NCBI GenBank assembly: GCA_050178795.1
Contig: JBFXFT010000001.1
Coordinates: forward strand, 1 to 64,000
Reading direction: 5' to 3'
Origin: STF1-184 sp050178795
Lineage (GTDB): Bacteria; Bacillota; Clostridia; Christensenellales; UBA1242
DNA: 64,000 bases
Shown here: positions 1 to 7,063 of the stretch, piece after piece
How positions within the stretch are numbered: position 1 is the first letter of the stretch
How the letters are laid out: each line of letters opens with the position of its first letter
Notes under the pieces: model-generated
The model's database searches: none
The model's input: only the letters and a program-made list of their open reading frames with translations
What the model was told of the DNA's origin: nothing
Position numbers and translations under genes: made by a program

Positions 1-66
1 AAAACTCCTCCTATGTTATTCATTTTTGTTAGGCAACAAATTTATTTTAACATAGGAGGAGTTTTT
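1..66. terminator. Long perfect hairpin at the window edge
   Basis: Positions 1-18 are exactly complementary to 48-65 (18 bp), with a second inner stem (25-30 with 35-40) and the loop AGGC. A T tract follows at 62-66. It could terminate a plus-strand gene lying left of the window. One arm carries GGAGGAG and the other CTCCTCC. The left boundary is cut, so the stem may be longer. Confidence 0.55.
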
Positions 67-90
67 CTGTTCATCGGTAAACCTAAATTG

Positions 91-115
91 AACCACCAGA
101 CTATCTGGTGGTTTT
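91..115 (+). terminator. Rho-independent terminator
   Basis: A ten-base stem AACCACCAGA pairs with TCTGGTGGTT around a short loop and is followed by TTTT. The arms are A/T-flanked on both sides, so it could act in either direction between the gene left of the window and the HAD gene. Confidence 0.6.
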
Positions 116-121
116 ATATAC

Positions 122-148
122 AAAAAAGAGGTTTTGAACCTCTTTTTT
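122..148 (-). terminator. Terminator of the HAD gene
   Basis: GAGGTTTTGAACCTC hairpin flanked by A6 and T6. It overlaps the last codon of the HAD gene and is symmetric, so it can work in both directions. Confidence 0.75.
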
Positions 149-1019
149 ATTGCAATTTATTTTTTGCCTCATATTTTTGATTAACTGTGTGTGCGTTTAG
201 ATTAGATGAGTGTTTAATTTTTAAAATTATGTCCTTCATAATACCATCTAGCATGCTGTTTTCAGTATAGTCTGCTGGTGCGTAGAAGTTTATGCGGTCG
301 TCCCTTACTAGGGTTAAAAGTTTTTCTGGTAGTCCATGACTTGGGTTATAAACACCAATTGCATGACCGCCATTTTTAACCGTTAGTCTCATACAAGGTA
401 TGTCGGTAAAACTGTCTCCAACATAGATTATGTTTGAAAATGGAATAGGGCGTAAATCTTTATCCATAGATTCGTTTACTTTTTCATCGGTAGTTGTATC
501 TAAAAGACCTTTATTTATTCTGTATAAATATTGGGTTTTTGTAGTGTAGTTAATTGAATGTGCTGGCCAGAAAGGTTCGCCATCTTTTTCATACATAAAG
601 TCACATGCAAATATGCTTTTAAACTCTTTTGCTATTTCCGTACCTTCAATCATTGGCATTAATCCAGATGAAATTATATAATGCTCTATGTTTACATTTA
701 TGCTTTTTCCAAAGTCATTTATGCGTTTAAACCAAGTTGTTACGCCATCAAATAATTCAATGTTTTTGCCAAGTGCTTTTAGGCTTTCCCTCGTCAACTT
801 TAAGCCCTTTTCTTTATAACTCTTCATAGTTAAATACAAATAGGTTAAAATTGCTTCAGATTTATATTCTTGTGATAATTTTGCTCTTTCTACCCAGAAG
901 TCATCCATAGACATTCCAAGTTTGTTTATATAGCCATATTCTTGCATACTCTTTGGTGAAAGCGTTTGATCAAAGTCATAACATATAGCTATTGTAGGTT
1001 TTTGATTATTTTCGTACAT
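147..1019 (-). CDS. HAD-superfamily phosphatase-like protein
   Basis: A 290-residue cytoplasmic protein of the haloacid dehalogenase superfamily. Motif I is DFDQT (Asp15 nucleophile, Asp17 acid/base). Motif II is the Ser of IISSGL. Motif III/IV is VGDSFTDIPC near residue 200, supplying the Mg-binding acidic residues. The order and spacing resemble phosphoserine-phosphatase-like members with a helical cap between motifs I and II. The substrate cannot be read from sequence. The start is ATG preceded by GGGGGATTCTT, a usable ribosome site. It is monocistronic: a promoter lies upstream and a terminator overlaps the stop. Confidence 0.8.
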   Translation of the reverse strand: MYENNQKPTIAICYDFDQTLSPKSMQEYGYINKLGMSMDDFWVERAKLSQEYKSEAILTYLYLTMKSYKEKGLKLTRESLKALGKNIELFDGVTTWFKRINDFGKSINVNIEHYIISSGLMPMIEGTEIAKEFKSIFACDFMYEKDGEPFWPAHSINYTTKTQYLYRINKGLLDTTTDEKVNESMDKDLRPIPFSNIIYVGDSFTDIPCMRLTVKNGGHAIGVYNPSHGLPEKLLTLVRDDRINFYAPADYTENSMLDGIMKDIILKIKHSSNLNAHTVNQKYEAKNKLQ

Positions 1020-1049
1020 TAAGAATCCCCCAATTCGTTTGTTAGTTTA

Positions 1050-1079
1050 ATTGTAGCATATAAAATAAGGCAAACGCAA
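1050..1079 (-). promoter_or_regulatory. Promoter of the HAD gene
   Basis: Minus strand TTGCGT, 18-nt spacer, TACAAT. It lies about 30 nt upstream of the HAD start codon. Confidence 0.45.
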
Positions 1080-1113
1080 TATTTTATAATAATTTAAAAT
1101 TTTAATAGATGTC

Positions 1114-1140
1114 TAAAAAAAGAGGGGTAACCCCTCAATT
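1114..1140 (-). terminator. Terminator of the 140-residue membrane protein gene
   Basis: GAGGGGTAACCCCTC hairpin followed on the minus strand by a T7 tract, immediately after the stop codon. Confidence 0.8.
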
Positions 1141-1141
1141 T

Positions 1142-1564
1142 TTATGCAAAGTAAATTATTAATAATGAACCAAGTACTAGTAATACTGAAACCACAGCAA
1201 CTAAAAATGCAATTAGTCCTTTCTTTTGTTTTAATCTATTTTTGCTAAGCGTAAGTGCAGTAAAGTCAACTCCTAGAGCAACAATTCCAATTGCTACCAT
1301 ATAAATGGCAAGCAAAACAAGTGGAATGATTGCAAAGCCAGGTTGAGCTTTAATTGTTAAAGTTACAACCATAACAAAGAAACTTAGAACAAAACCAACA
1401 ATAGATAAAATAAATGTGCCTTTAGGTTCTTGCGCTAATTTTAATCTATTTATTGCTTCTTTTCTTAGGTTTATTTTTTCGCCCTCTACCGCTGGTTCTG
1501 GTTTTACTTCAGTTTCAACTTTTACTTCTTCAGCTTTAACTTCCGTTACTTTTTCTTTTTCCAT
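1142..1564 (-). CDS. Small membrane protein with charged N-terminal tail
   Basis: 140 residues, family not recognised. Residues 1-32 are a Lys/Glu/Val-rich, probably disordered cytoplasmic tail containing a KVETEVKPEP-like repeat. Three hydrophobic helices follow (about 50-72, 77-100 and 117-139), with a basic SKNRLKQKKG loop before the last. The start is ATG with AAAGGAGATTTTGTT upstream. The layout suggests a DUF-type integral membrane protein. Nothing in the neighbourhood indicates a function. Confidence 0.65.
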   Translation of the reverse strand: MEKEKVTEVKAEEVKVETEVKPEPAVEGEKINLRKEAINRLKLAQEPKGTFILSIVGFVLSFFVMVVTLTIKAQPGFAIIPLVLLAIYMVAIGIVALGVDFTALTLSKNRLKQKKGLIAFLVAVVSVLLVLGSLLIIYFA

Positions 1565-1772
1565 AACAAAATCTCCTTTGTTTATTATAGTTATATTATT
1601 GTATTTATTATAGGTTAAGTCAAGTGAATAAATGATAAAAATATTATATAAAGAGGTTTATAAATCATTTTTTTAATCATATTTAGTAATTTTTTGAAAA
1701 TCTTTTTTTGGGGCGATTAAACAAAGTTATTTTTAAATAACTAAAATTTTACATAGATTTCACACAAATAAC

Positions 1773-1802
1773 TTAACAAATAATTTATAATTGTGGTAGA
1801 AT
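1773..1802 (+). promoter_or_regulatory. Promoter of the HtrA-like gene
   Basis: TTAACA, 18-nt spacer, TAGAAT, about 28 nt upstream of the ATG. Confidence 0.45.
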
Positions 1803-1829
1803 AATTTCTGTAAAACGGAGGTAAAAAGT

Positions 1830-2966
1830 ATGGAGATCAATACTAAGAAGAATTATTTTAAAGGGGTAGTGGCAGTGTTATTAATTATTGCACTTAGTCT
1901 GCCATTATTTTTTGGTTGCTCATTAAATCTTTTTGGCAATAACGCCTCAGTAGAGGAAAGTACAGATTTAGTTACTCTACAACTTGTAAGTACATCTGAG
2001 ACTACAGCAGAGGCTATGACTTGGACGGAGGTTGCAAACAAAGTTATTCCATCTATAGTGGCCATAGTTAGTTATGATGGTTCAACTGGTAGTAGCAGTA
2101 CTGGTTCTGGTATTATAATAAGTTCAAATGGTTACATAATTACTAACGCGCACGTAATAGATAGCGAAACAAATACTTTAACAGTAATTTTGAACGATAA
2201 TACTCCATCTACCGCTAGCGATAATGCAAGATATACCGCTACTTTAATTGGTATGGACGAATATACTGATTTAGCAGTTATAAAAATAGATGCTACTGAC
2301 TTAACACCAGCAGAATTTGGCAATAGCGACGAACTTCAAATAGCAGAAGGGGTTATGGCAGTAGGTTATCCAGGAGGACTTGACTTATCTCCAAGTGCTA
2401 CCGTTACTATAGGTTATGTATCTGCTACCAATAGACCTATTGATATGGGAGATGGTTATGTAATAAATAGCATTCAAACCGATGCCGCAATAAACCCAGG
2501 CAATAGTGGTGGCGCCCTAGTAAATGTTTATGGACAAGTAGTTGGTATTCCTTCAAGTAAAATTGCAGCGACAGAATATGAAGGACTAGGCTTTGCAATT
2601 CCTTCAACTGTAGCGCAAACCATTGTAAACGACTTAATTGAATATGGCTATGTAACAAATAGGGCAACTATTGGTGTTGGAGGAGTGCTTTATAACGAGT
2701 ACTATGCGGCTTACTACCATACAATTGCGGGATTACATGTTCAAAATATTTACGCAACTTTAACCGCTAATGCAGGTCTTCAAGTCGGGGATATTATTAC
2801 AGAAATTGAAGGTAATTCAGTAAGTACAATAAACGTTATAAATGGTGTATTACAAACCAAAGTGCCAGGGGATACCATTAGTATGCAAGTTTACAGAAAT
2901 AGTAGTTACTTAACATTGACAGTTACACTTTCAGATTTCCATGATGTGTATGGAACCACTAATTAA
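1830..2966 (+). CDS. HtrA/DegP-like serine protease, predicted lipoprotein
   Basis: 378 residues. The N-terminus has Lys6-Lys7 and a hydrophobic stretch ending in LPLFFGC, a lipobox with Cys30, so the mature protease is probably lipid-anchored outside the membrane. The trypsin-like domain has the triad His108 (TNAHVID), Asp147 (TDLAVIKID) and Ser226 (NPGNSGGAL). A PDZ domain covers roughly residues 270-370. Size and layout match envelope quality-control proteases of the DegP/HtrA family, which degrade misfolded exported proteins. The start is ATG with ACGGAGG upstream. It is a single-gene unit with its own promoter and terminator. Lipid anchoring is an inference from the lipobox; many Firmicute HtrAs use a membrane helix instead. 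Confidence 0.9.
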   Translation: MEINTKKNYFKGVVAVLLIIALSLPLFFGCSLNLFGNNASVEESTDLVTLQLVSTSETTAEAMTWTEVANKVIPSIVAIVSYDGSTGSSSTGSGIIISSNGYIITNAHVIDSETNTLTVILNDNTPSTASDNARYTATLIGMDEYTDLAVIKIDATDLTPAEFGNSDELQIAEGVMAVGYPGGLDLSPSATVTIGYVSATNRPIDMGDGYVINSIQTDAAINPGNSGGALVNVYGQVVGIPSSKIAATEYEGLGFAIPSTVAQTIVNDLIEYGYVTNRATIGVGGVLYNEYYAAYYHTIAGLHVQNIYATLTANAGLQVGDIITEIEGNSVSTINVINGVLQTKVPGDTISMQVYRNSSYLTLTVTLSDFHDVYGTTN

Positions 2967-2978
2967 TATTTAAAACAT

Positions 2979-3012
2979 AAAAAAAAGCAGTAAGCAATTA
3001 CTGCTTTTTTGT
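2979..3012 (+). terminator. Terminator of the HtrA-like gene
   Basis: AGCAGTAAGCAATTACTGCT hairpin with A8 before and T6 after. It is symmetric and also serves the converging minus-strand gene. Confidence 0.8.
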
Positions 3013-3019
3013 TTGTCAA

Positions 3020-3772
3020 TTAAGATTTTTTAAATTTTTTACGTATTTTATCTATTAGTGTTCCAATTAGCAAAATGCCTACAAAGATTGAGAAGAAAGC
3101 AATAAACATACTCGCTAAATATATTGGGTAACCGTAGTTAATCCTTATGGAGTCCATAAAACCGATGTTGCTATAAAGCAAGTTTGAGAAGTTAACATTT
3201 AAGAGATTTGCCACAATGGCAGATACGATCATCCAACTAAAAAATGGAATGCCAATGCGTTTTAAATCTTTGATTGTTGGGAATGGGTGTTTGAAGGCTA
3301 TTTGTAACGCTACAAATAAAACAACTGCAAAGTGATAGTAGAATGTGTGTAAGTTACCAAAGTTTGACCAAGACCAAGTTAAATTACTCGTGGCATTACC
3401 TATTATTGTACTTGGACCTATAATGAACCCAACTAGAAAGGCAAGACCAGTAAGTAAAGATATTTTTTGACCAGCATCTTTAACTTTGCCCTTAAAGAAA
3501 GTTGCCATACTGAACCAAATTAAAAAAGTGCTACAGTAATGAAGTGGAATACTCCAAAAACCATAACCAGCCTCTATAGCGCGTACTTGTTTTACAATTT
3601 CAGCAACTATAATTAATACTGTAATTATTAAAAGGGGTATATTTTTAATTTTTTCCGATTTATTTTTTAAAAGTAGTCCAAGTGCTATTGCTACTACAAT
3701 TATTATTCCAAACGCTAGTGGGAAAACCTCATTTTGACTTTCTGTCCACCAAGATACATTAAAAAAATCCAT
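3020..3772 (-). CDS. YwaF/TMEM164-like integral membrane protein
   Basis: About seven transmembrane helices. Two features resemble the YwaF/TMEM164 family: IPLHYCS with a conserved-type Cys, and NLHTFYYHF with a His in a later helix. Eukaryotic TMEM164 is an acyltransferase using such a Cys/His pair; whether the bacterial proteins do the same is unknown. The frame is open back to 3844, but the Met codon at 3772 (MDFFNVSWW) is preferred because the upstream 24 codons contain a TATAAT-like element and give no better ribosome site. A weak GCGAG lies before 3772. No operon partner. Confidence 0.6.
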   Translation of the reverse strand: MDFFNVSWWTESQNEVFPLAFGIIIVVAIALGLLLKNKSEKIKNIPLLIITVLIIVAEIVKQVRAIEAGYGFWSIPLHYCSTFLIWFSMATFFKGKVKDAGQKISLLTGLAFLVGFIIGPSTIIGNATSNLTWSWSNFGNLHTFYYHFAVVLFVALQIAFKHPFPTIKDLKRIGIPFFSWMIVSAIVANLLNVNFSNLLYSNIGFMDSIRINYGYPIYLASMFIAFFSIFVGILLIGTLIDKIRKKFKKS

Positions 3773-3940
3773 ATCAATCTCGCTTATGTTTATTATAATG
3801 GGTCTAAGCAATTTTAACATCTTTATATAGAATATGCAAAACAAAATTAAAAAATATTTAAGTATGTGTTTGCAATTTAATACTTTCCAGAAGAAAAAGT
3901 TTTAGAAGCGTAATAACATTAAAAACTAAAAATACAATAA

Positions 3941-3971
3941 AAAAGAGCAATAAATTATTGATTACTCTTTT
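3941..3971 (-). terminator. Terminator of the two small hypothetical genes
   Basis: An AAAAGAG/CTCTTTT outer stem encloses a CAATAA/TTATTG palindrome. On the minus strand it starts within the last codons of the upstream gene and runs into TTTTT. Confidence 0.6.
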
Positions 3972-4353
3972 GTTTGTTAAAGACTTCTTTTATGACAGAA
4001 ATAATTGTTGCAAGTGCAAGGTAAGTAATTGCAAATTGTGTATCAAACGAGTTACTAATAATACAAACCAATATACATGTTAATATTAATGTGATTTGAA
4101 AAGCGGTATAAATATTAATCTTTATGTGTAATTTTGGAAATATTTTACTTATTAGCGTTAAAATTGCAAAGACAATAAAATAAGTTATTATAGATGTTGT
4201 TAGCCAAAATAATATATTAAATATTATATTCCCATAATTTGTATCATAGTTAAGTAATTTTGCAAATAAAGGTCCAGTCAACATATAAAGCATTGAAGAC
4301 ATTATTGCCACAATAATTTCACAGTTATATTTTTTTATTTGTTGCCAAAACAT
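3955..4353 (-). CDS. Hypothetical four-helix membrane protein
   Basis: About 132 residues, not recognised. Four hydrophobic segments (roughly residues 11-31, 42-70, 83-102 and 106-124) and a basic C-terminus KEVFNKQKSNQ. The frame extends to a GTG at 4365, but the ATG at 4353 (MFWQQIKKYN) is spaced 11 nt from AGGAG and is more likely. The gene overlaps the upstream 75-residue gene by 19 nt, so the pair is probably translationally coupled and may work together. Confidence 0.55.
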   Translation of the reverse strand: MFWQQIKKYNCEIIVAIMSSMLYMLTGPLFAKLLNYDTNYGNIIFNILFWLTTSIITYFIVFAILTLISKIFPKLHIKINIYTAFQITLILTCILVCIISNSFDTQFAITYLALATIISVIKEVFNKQKSNQ

Positions 4354-4562
4354 TTGTCCCACCACTCCTGTAATTTGGATTTTGTATCAACACTTTCAAG
4401 ACTTGAATTTAATTCTTTTAAAGGGATAAGAGCATTTTTAATTTTTTGTTGAATTTCATCGCCATATTTTACATAATTATCAAAAATATCATTTATCGTT
4501 GCTTGAAATTCTGCTTTTAATTTTGCCAATTCTTTTTTAATTTGTTTTTCTTCTTTTGTCAT
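4335..4562 (-). CDS. Small charged, predicted coiled-coil protein
   Basis: 75 residues, not recognised. The N-terminal third is Lys/Glu-rich with heptad-like spacing (KEEKQIKKELAKLKAEF). The rest is amphipathic helix ending in WWDKCFGNK. It starts at an ATG with AAAAAGGAG 9 nt upstream and has a good promoter. It is the first gene of a two-gene operon, overlapping a small membrane protein. The shape resembles an accessory coiled-coil protein for a membrane partner, but no function can be assigned. Confidence 0.6.
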   Translation of the reverse strand: MTKEEKQIKKELAKLKAEFQATINDIFDNYVKYGDEIQQKIKNALIPLKELNSSLESVDTKSKLQEWWDKCFGNK

Positions 4563-4602
4563 ATTTTTATTTCTCCTTTTTCTGGTCTAGTTTTTTATTA
4601 TA

Positions 4603-4631
4603 ATTTTAATGATAGATATGCCAAAAGTCAA
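4603..4631 (-). promoter_or_regulatory. Promoter of the small hypothetical operon
   Basis: Minus strand TTGACT, 17-nt spacer, TAAAAT. Confidence 0.65.
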
Positions 4632-4803
4632 TTTAATTTCATATAACTTTTTTTTGGGGGCAAAGATCTTAAAAGATATTTTTTTCATTTTGTCATAAAA
4701 ATAATAAAAAGTTCTAAAAATTTACATTCAATTACAGTTTACAAAAAAATAATATACCAGCAGAAAATTAAGATTTTTCAAGATATTTATGATAAAAAAG
4801 GTT

Positions 4804-4836
4804 GCCGATTGTATTGTTACATCGGCGTTCTTTTTT
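4804..4836 (+). terminator. Hairpin terminator, possibly bidirectional
   Basis: GCCGA pairs with TCGGC and TGTA with TACA around TTGT, followed by TTCTTTTTT. On the minus strand it runs into CCTTTTTT, so it could back up the tRNA-operon terminator. Confidence 0.5.
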
Positions 4837-4870
4837 GAGTAAAGAATTGAAAAGGATAATTTTATGCGGA

Positions 4871-4898
4871 AATAAAAACCGTTCGCATTTGCGAACGG
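4871..4898 (-). terminator. Terminator of the tRNA operon
   Basis: A perfect nine-base stem CCGTTCGCA/TGCGAACGG with a two-base loop, followed on the minus strand by TTTTTATTT. It lies just after the 3' end of tRNA-Tyr. Confidence 0.85.
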
Positions 4899-4906
4899 AA
4901 ATTACA

Positions 4907-4991
4907 TGGTGGAGAGGGATGGATTCGAACCATCGAAGGCAGAGCCGACAGATTTACAGTCTGTTCCATTTGGCCACTCTGGAACCTCTCC
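4907..4991 (-). tRNA. tRNA-Tyr (anticodon GTA)
   Basis: 85 nt including encoded CCA. Acceptor GGAGAGG pairs with CCTCTCC, T loop TTCGAATCC, anticodon loop CTGTAAA. The long variable arm fits the class II tyrosine tRNA. Last gene of a six-tRNA operon. Confidence 0.95.
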
Positions 4992-5067
4992 ATATTTATT
5001 GGCTTGTAGCCATTTTTAAAATTTTATGCCTTACACCCAGTCTTTAGGGAGTAGGGCATAATTTTAA

Positions 5068-5142
5068 TGGAGCTGGTGATAGGAATCGAACCTACAACCT
5101 GCTGATTACAAGTCAGCTGCTCTACCGTTGAGCCACACCAGC
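5068..5142 (-). tRNA. tRNA-Thr (anticodon TGT)
   Basis: 75 nt with encoded CCA. Acceptor GCTGGTG/CACCAGC, anticodon loop CTTGTAA, T loop GTTCGATTCC. Fifth gene of the operon. Confidence 0.95.
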
Positions 5143-5234
5143 ATAGGGGTTTTGCCTCTAAGTCTATTGACCTATCGGCTTTTAAAAGATTTAACTCGTG
5201 TTTATTACTTGGGGGTACCAAATTAGTTGTAATT

Positions 5235-5310
<76 letters not shown>

Positions 5311-5315
5311 ATATT

Positions 5316-5392
5316 TGGCGACCTGGATGGGATTCGAACCCACGACCTCTAACGTGACAGGCTAGCGTTCTAACCAACTGAACTACCAGGCC
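5316..5392 (-). tRNA. tRNA-Asp (anticodon GTC)
   Basis: 77 nt with encoded GCCA end, typical discriminator G. Anticodon loop CTGTCAC. The acceptor GGCCTGG pairs with CCAGGTC through one G-U. Only 5 nt from tRNA-Phe. Confidence 0.95.
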
Positions 5393-5420
5393 AAAATATA
5401 TGCGGATTATTAAAAAATGT

Positions 5421-5497
5421 TGGTGGGCCTTCAGGGACTTGAACCCCGGACCAACCGGTTATGAGCCGGTTGCTCTAACCAACTGAGCTAAAGGCCC
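5421..5497 (-). tRNA. tRNA with CAT anticodon (elongator Met or Ile2)
   Basis: 77 nt with encoded CCA. Anticodon loop CTCATAA, acceptor GGGCCTT/AAGGCCC fully paired at position 1-72, so it is not the initiator. Whether it decodes AUG, or AUA after TilS lysidinylation, cannot be settled here. The GGCTCATAACCG anticodon arm resembles Bacillus Ile2 as I remember it. Confidence 0.85.
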
Positions 5498-5527
5498 AAG
5501 TAAGTTAAAATGACAACTTGTTTTAAA

Positions 5528-5603
5528 TGGTCGGGGTGGAGAGGCTCGAACTCCCGACCCCATGGTCCCAAACCACGTACGCTACCAACTGCGCTACACC
5601 CCG
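5528..5603 (-). tRNA. tRNA-Pro (anticodon TGG)
   Basis: 76 nt with encoded CCA. Acceptor CGGGGTG/CACCCCG, anticodon loop TTTGGGA. First gene of the six-tRNA operon Pro-Met/Ile-Asp-Phe-Thr-Tyr. Confidence 0.95.
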
Positions 5604-5629
5604 AAAAATAAAACAAAGTTGACTTTAAA

Positions 5630-5658
5630 AGCATACAATATTAAAGGGTGTTTGTCAA
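5630..5658 (-). promoter_or_regulatory. Promoter of the tRNA operon
   Basis: Minus strand consensus TTGACA, 17-nt spacer, TATGCT, ending about 27 nt upstream of tRNA-Pro. Confidence 0.75.
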
Positions 5659-5852
5659 GCACTTTTTTTGCAAATTAATACATTTTTTGCCTACACAAAA
5701 GTTTAATATTACGCTTTTTTATTATATGTTAAAAACGGCAATAAAGCAACAAATTTTAATTAAAATTTTATGGATTTAAAACTAAAATTGATGACGCTAA
5801 TCGTTTCTAGAAAATATTAAATGTAAGTATTGGGGTTTAATTAGCAAAAACA

Positions 5853-5882
5853 TTTACACCCTTTATTTATATATGTTATAAT
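5853..5882 (+). promoter_or_regulatory. Promoter of the nifS-like/thiI operon
   Basis: TTTACA, 18-nt spacer, consensus TATAAT, 26 nt upstream of the ATG. Confidence 0.7.
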
Positions 5883-5908
5883 AAAACGAAAAACTTTTGG
5901 AGGGCAAA

Positions 5909-7051
5909 ATGATATATTTAGATAACGCTGCAACGACACAAGTGTACGACAGTTCGCTAAAATTTTTAGAAAAATATAACAAATATGATTATTACAACCC
6001 TTCAAGTGTATATAAAGAGGGTTTAAGTGTAAAAAATGAACTTCAAACAGCGCGAGAAGAACTTGCAACCCTAATTAATGCAAGTGCAAACGAAATAACA
6101 TTTACTTCTGGTGCTACTGAGGGCAACAACCTGATTTTGCAAGGTTTAATAAGTGGCAACAAAAGGCAAGAGTTTGTTTTTAGTGCTGGTGAGCACTCCT
6201 CAGTGCAAGCGGTTGCAGACTTCATTAAAAGTAAAGGTTACACAGTCCATTTTGCAAAATTACTCCCTAGCGGACAAGTGGATATAGAACACTTAAAAAG
6301 CCTTATAAACGAGAACACAAGTGTAGTTTCAATAATGCATATAAGCAACGAAACAGGGGCAATTAATGACCTAAAACACATAGTTAAAGAGGTTAAAAAC
6401 ATAAATAGAGGTGTACTAGTTCACAGCGATGGAGTACAAGCCTTTGGCAAGATAAAAATCAATGTAAAGGACCTAGGAGTTGATGCTTATGTTGTTAGTT
6501 CTCACAAAATTCATGGACCAAAGGGCGTTGGTGCAGTATACATAAGAAGTGGCGTAAATGTTAAACCTCTAATTTTAGGTGGAGGGCAAGAAAAAGGGCT
6601 AAGAAGTGGTACTGAAAATGTTGCAGGAATTTTGGCTTTTGTAAACTCTGCCAAAATTATCAATGAAAACTTAGAAAAAAACTATAAAAGAGCACAACAA
6701 CTAAAAAACAATTTTATTGATGATATAAAGGTATTAAAAGACGTAAAGTTGAATAGCGTTGGGGACGAACACAGTCCATACATATTGAGTTTAAGCGTTA
6801 ATGGCATAAAGAGCGAAATTTTAATACACATGCTTCAAACAAAGGGTGTGCTTATAAGTAATGGTTCTAGTTGCTCGTCAAACTCTAAGCGCGCAGGCAA
6901 TAGGGTATTAGAAGAACTTGGGCTTGAAAAGTCTTACATTATAGGTAGTGTAAGGGTAAGTTTTAGTGAGTTAAATACATTAGATGAAATACATTTAGCA
7001 GGCACACTTTTTGTGGAAGAAGTTAACAGTTTAAGAAAAATGATAGCATAA
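5909..7051 (+). CDS. Cysteine desulfurase (NifS/IscS family, ThiI partner)
   Basis: About 380 residues, PLP-dependent fold type I enzyme that removes sulfur from cysteine and carries it as a persulfide. The PLP lysine is in SSHKIHGPKG (about Lys200) and the persulfide Cys in SNGSSCSSNS (about Cys332); the GEHSSV His stacks on PLP. The frame is open to a TTG at 5897, but that codon overlaps the ribosome site TTTTGGAGGG, so the ATG at 5909 is the start. thiI follows 12 nt downstream in the same operon. In Bacillus the NifZ-type desulfurase next to thiI supplies sulfur for 4-thiouridine, and the same role is inferred here. Confidence 0.92.
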   Translation: MIYLDNAATTQVYDSSLKFLEKYNKYDYYNPSSVYKEGLSVKNELQTAREELATLINASANEITFTSGATEGNNLILQGLISGNKRQEFVFSAGEHSSVQAVADFIKSKGYTVHFAKLLPSGQVDIEHLKSLINENTSVVSIMHISNETGAINDLKHIVKEVKNINRGVLVHSDGVQAFGKIKINVKDLGVDAYVVSSHKIHGPKGVGAVYIRSGVNVKPLILGGGQEKGLRSGTENVAGILAFVNSAKIINENLEKNYKRAQQLKNNFIDDIKVLKDVKLNSVGDEHSPYILSLSVNGIKSEILIHMLQTKGVLISNGSSCSSNSKRAGNRVLEELGLEKSYIIGSVRVSFSELNTLDEIHLAGTLFVEEVNSLRKMIA

Positions 7052-7063
7052 GGAAAATAAGTA

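Larger units (their letters stand above)
4563..4906. other. Intergenic region with promoter and two terminators
   Basis: 344 nt without a convincing gene. It holds the promoter of the small hypothetical operon (4603-4631), an A/T-rich stretch with nothing recognisable (4632-4795), a hairpin terminator (4804-4836) and the tRNA-operon terminator (4871-4898). Confidence 0.6.
5604..5908. other. Divergent intergenic region
   Basis: 305 nt between the tRNA operon and the nifS-like gene. It contains the two divergent promoters (5630-5658 and 5853-5882). The A/T-rich middle (5660-5850) shows no gene or strong hairpin. Confidence 0.7.

Noticed and set aside
3773..3844. Longer start for the YwaF-like protein
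   Set aside because: The extra 24 codons give a hydrophobic stretch not expected for the family, contain a TATAAT-like sequence and have no good ribosome site. The choice remains uncertain.
4802..5221. Open frames across the tRNA genes
   Set aside because: They overlap well-formed tRNAs and their spacers and have no ribosome sites.
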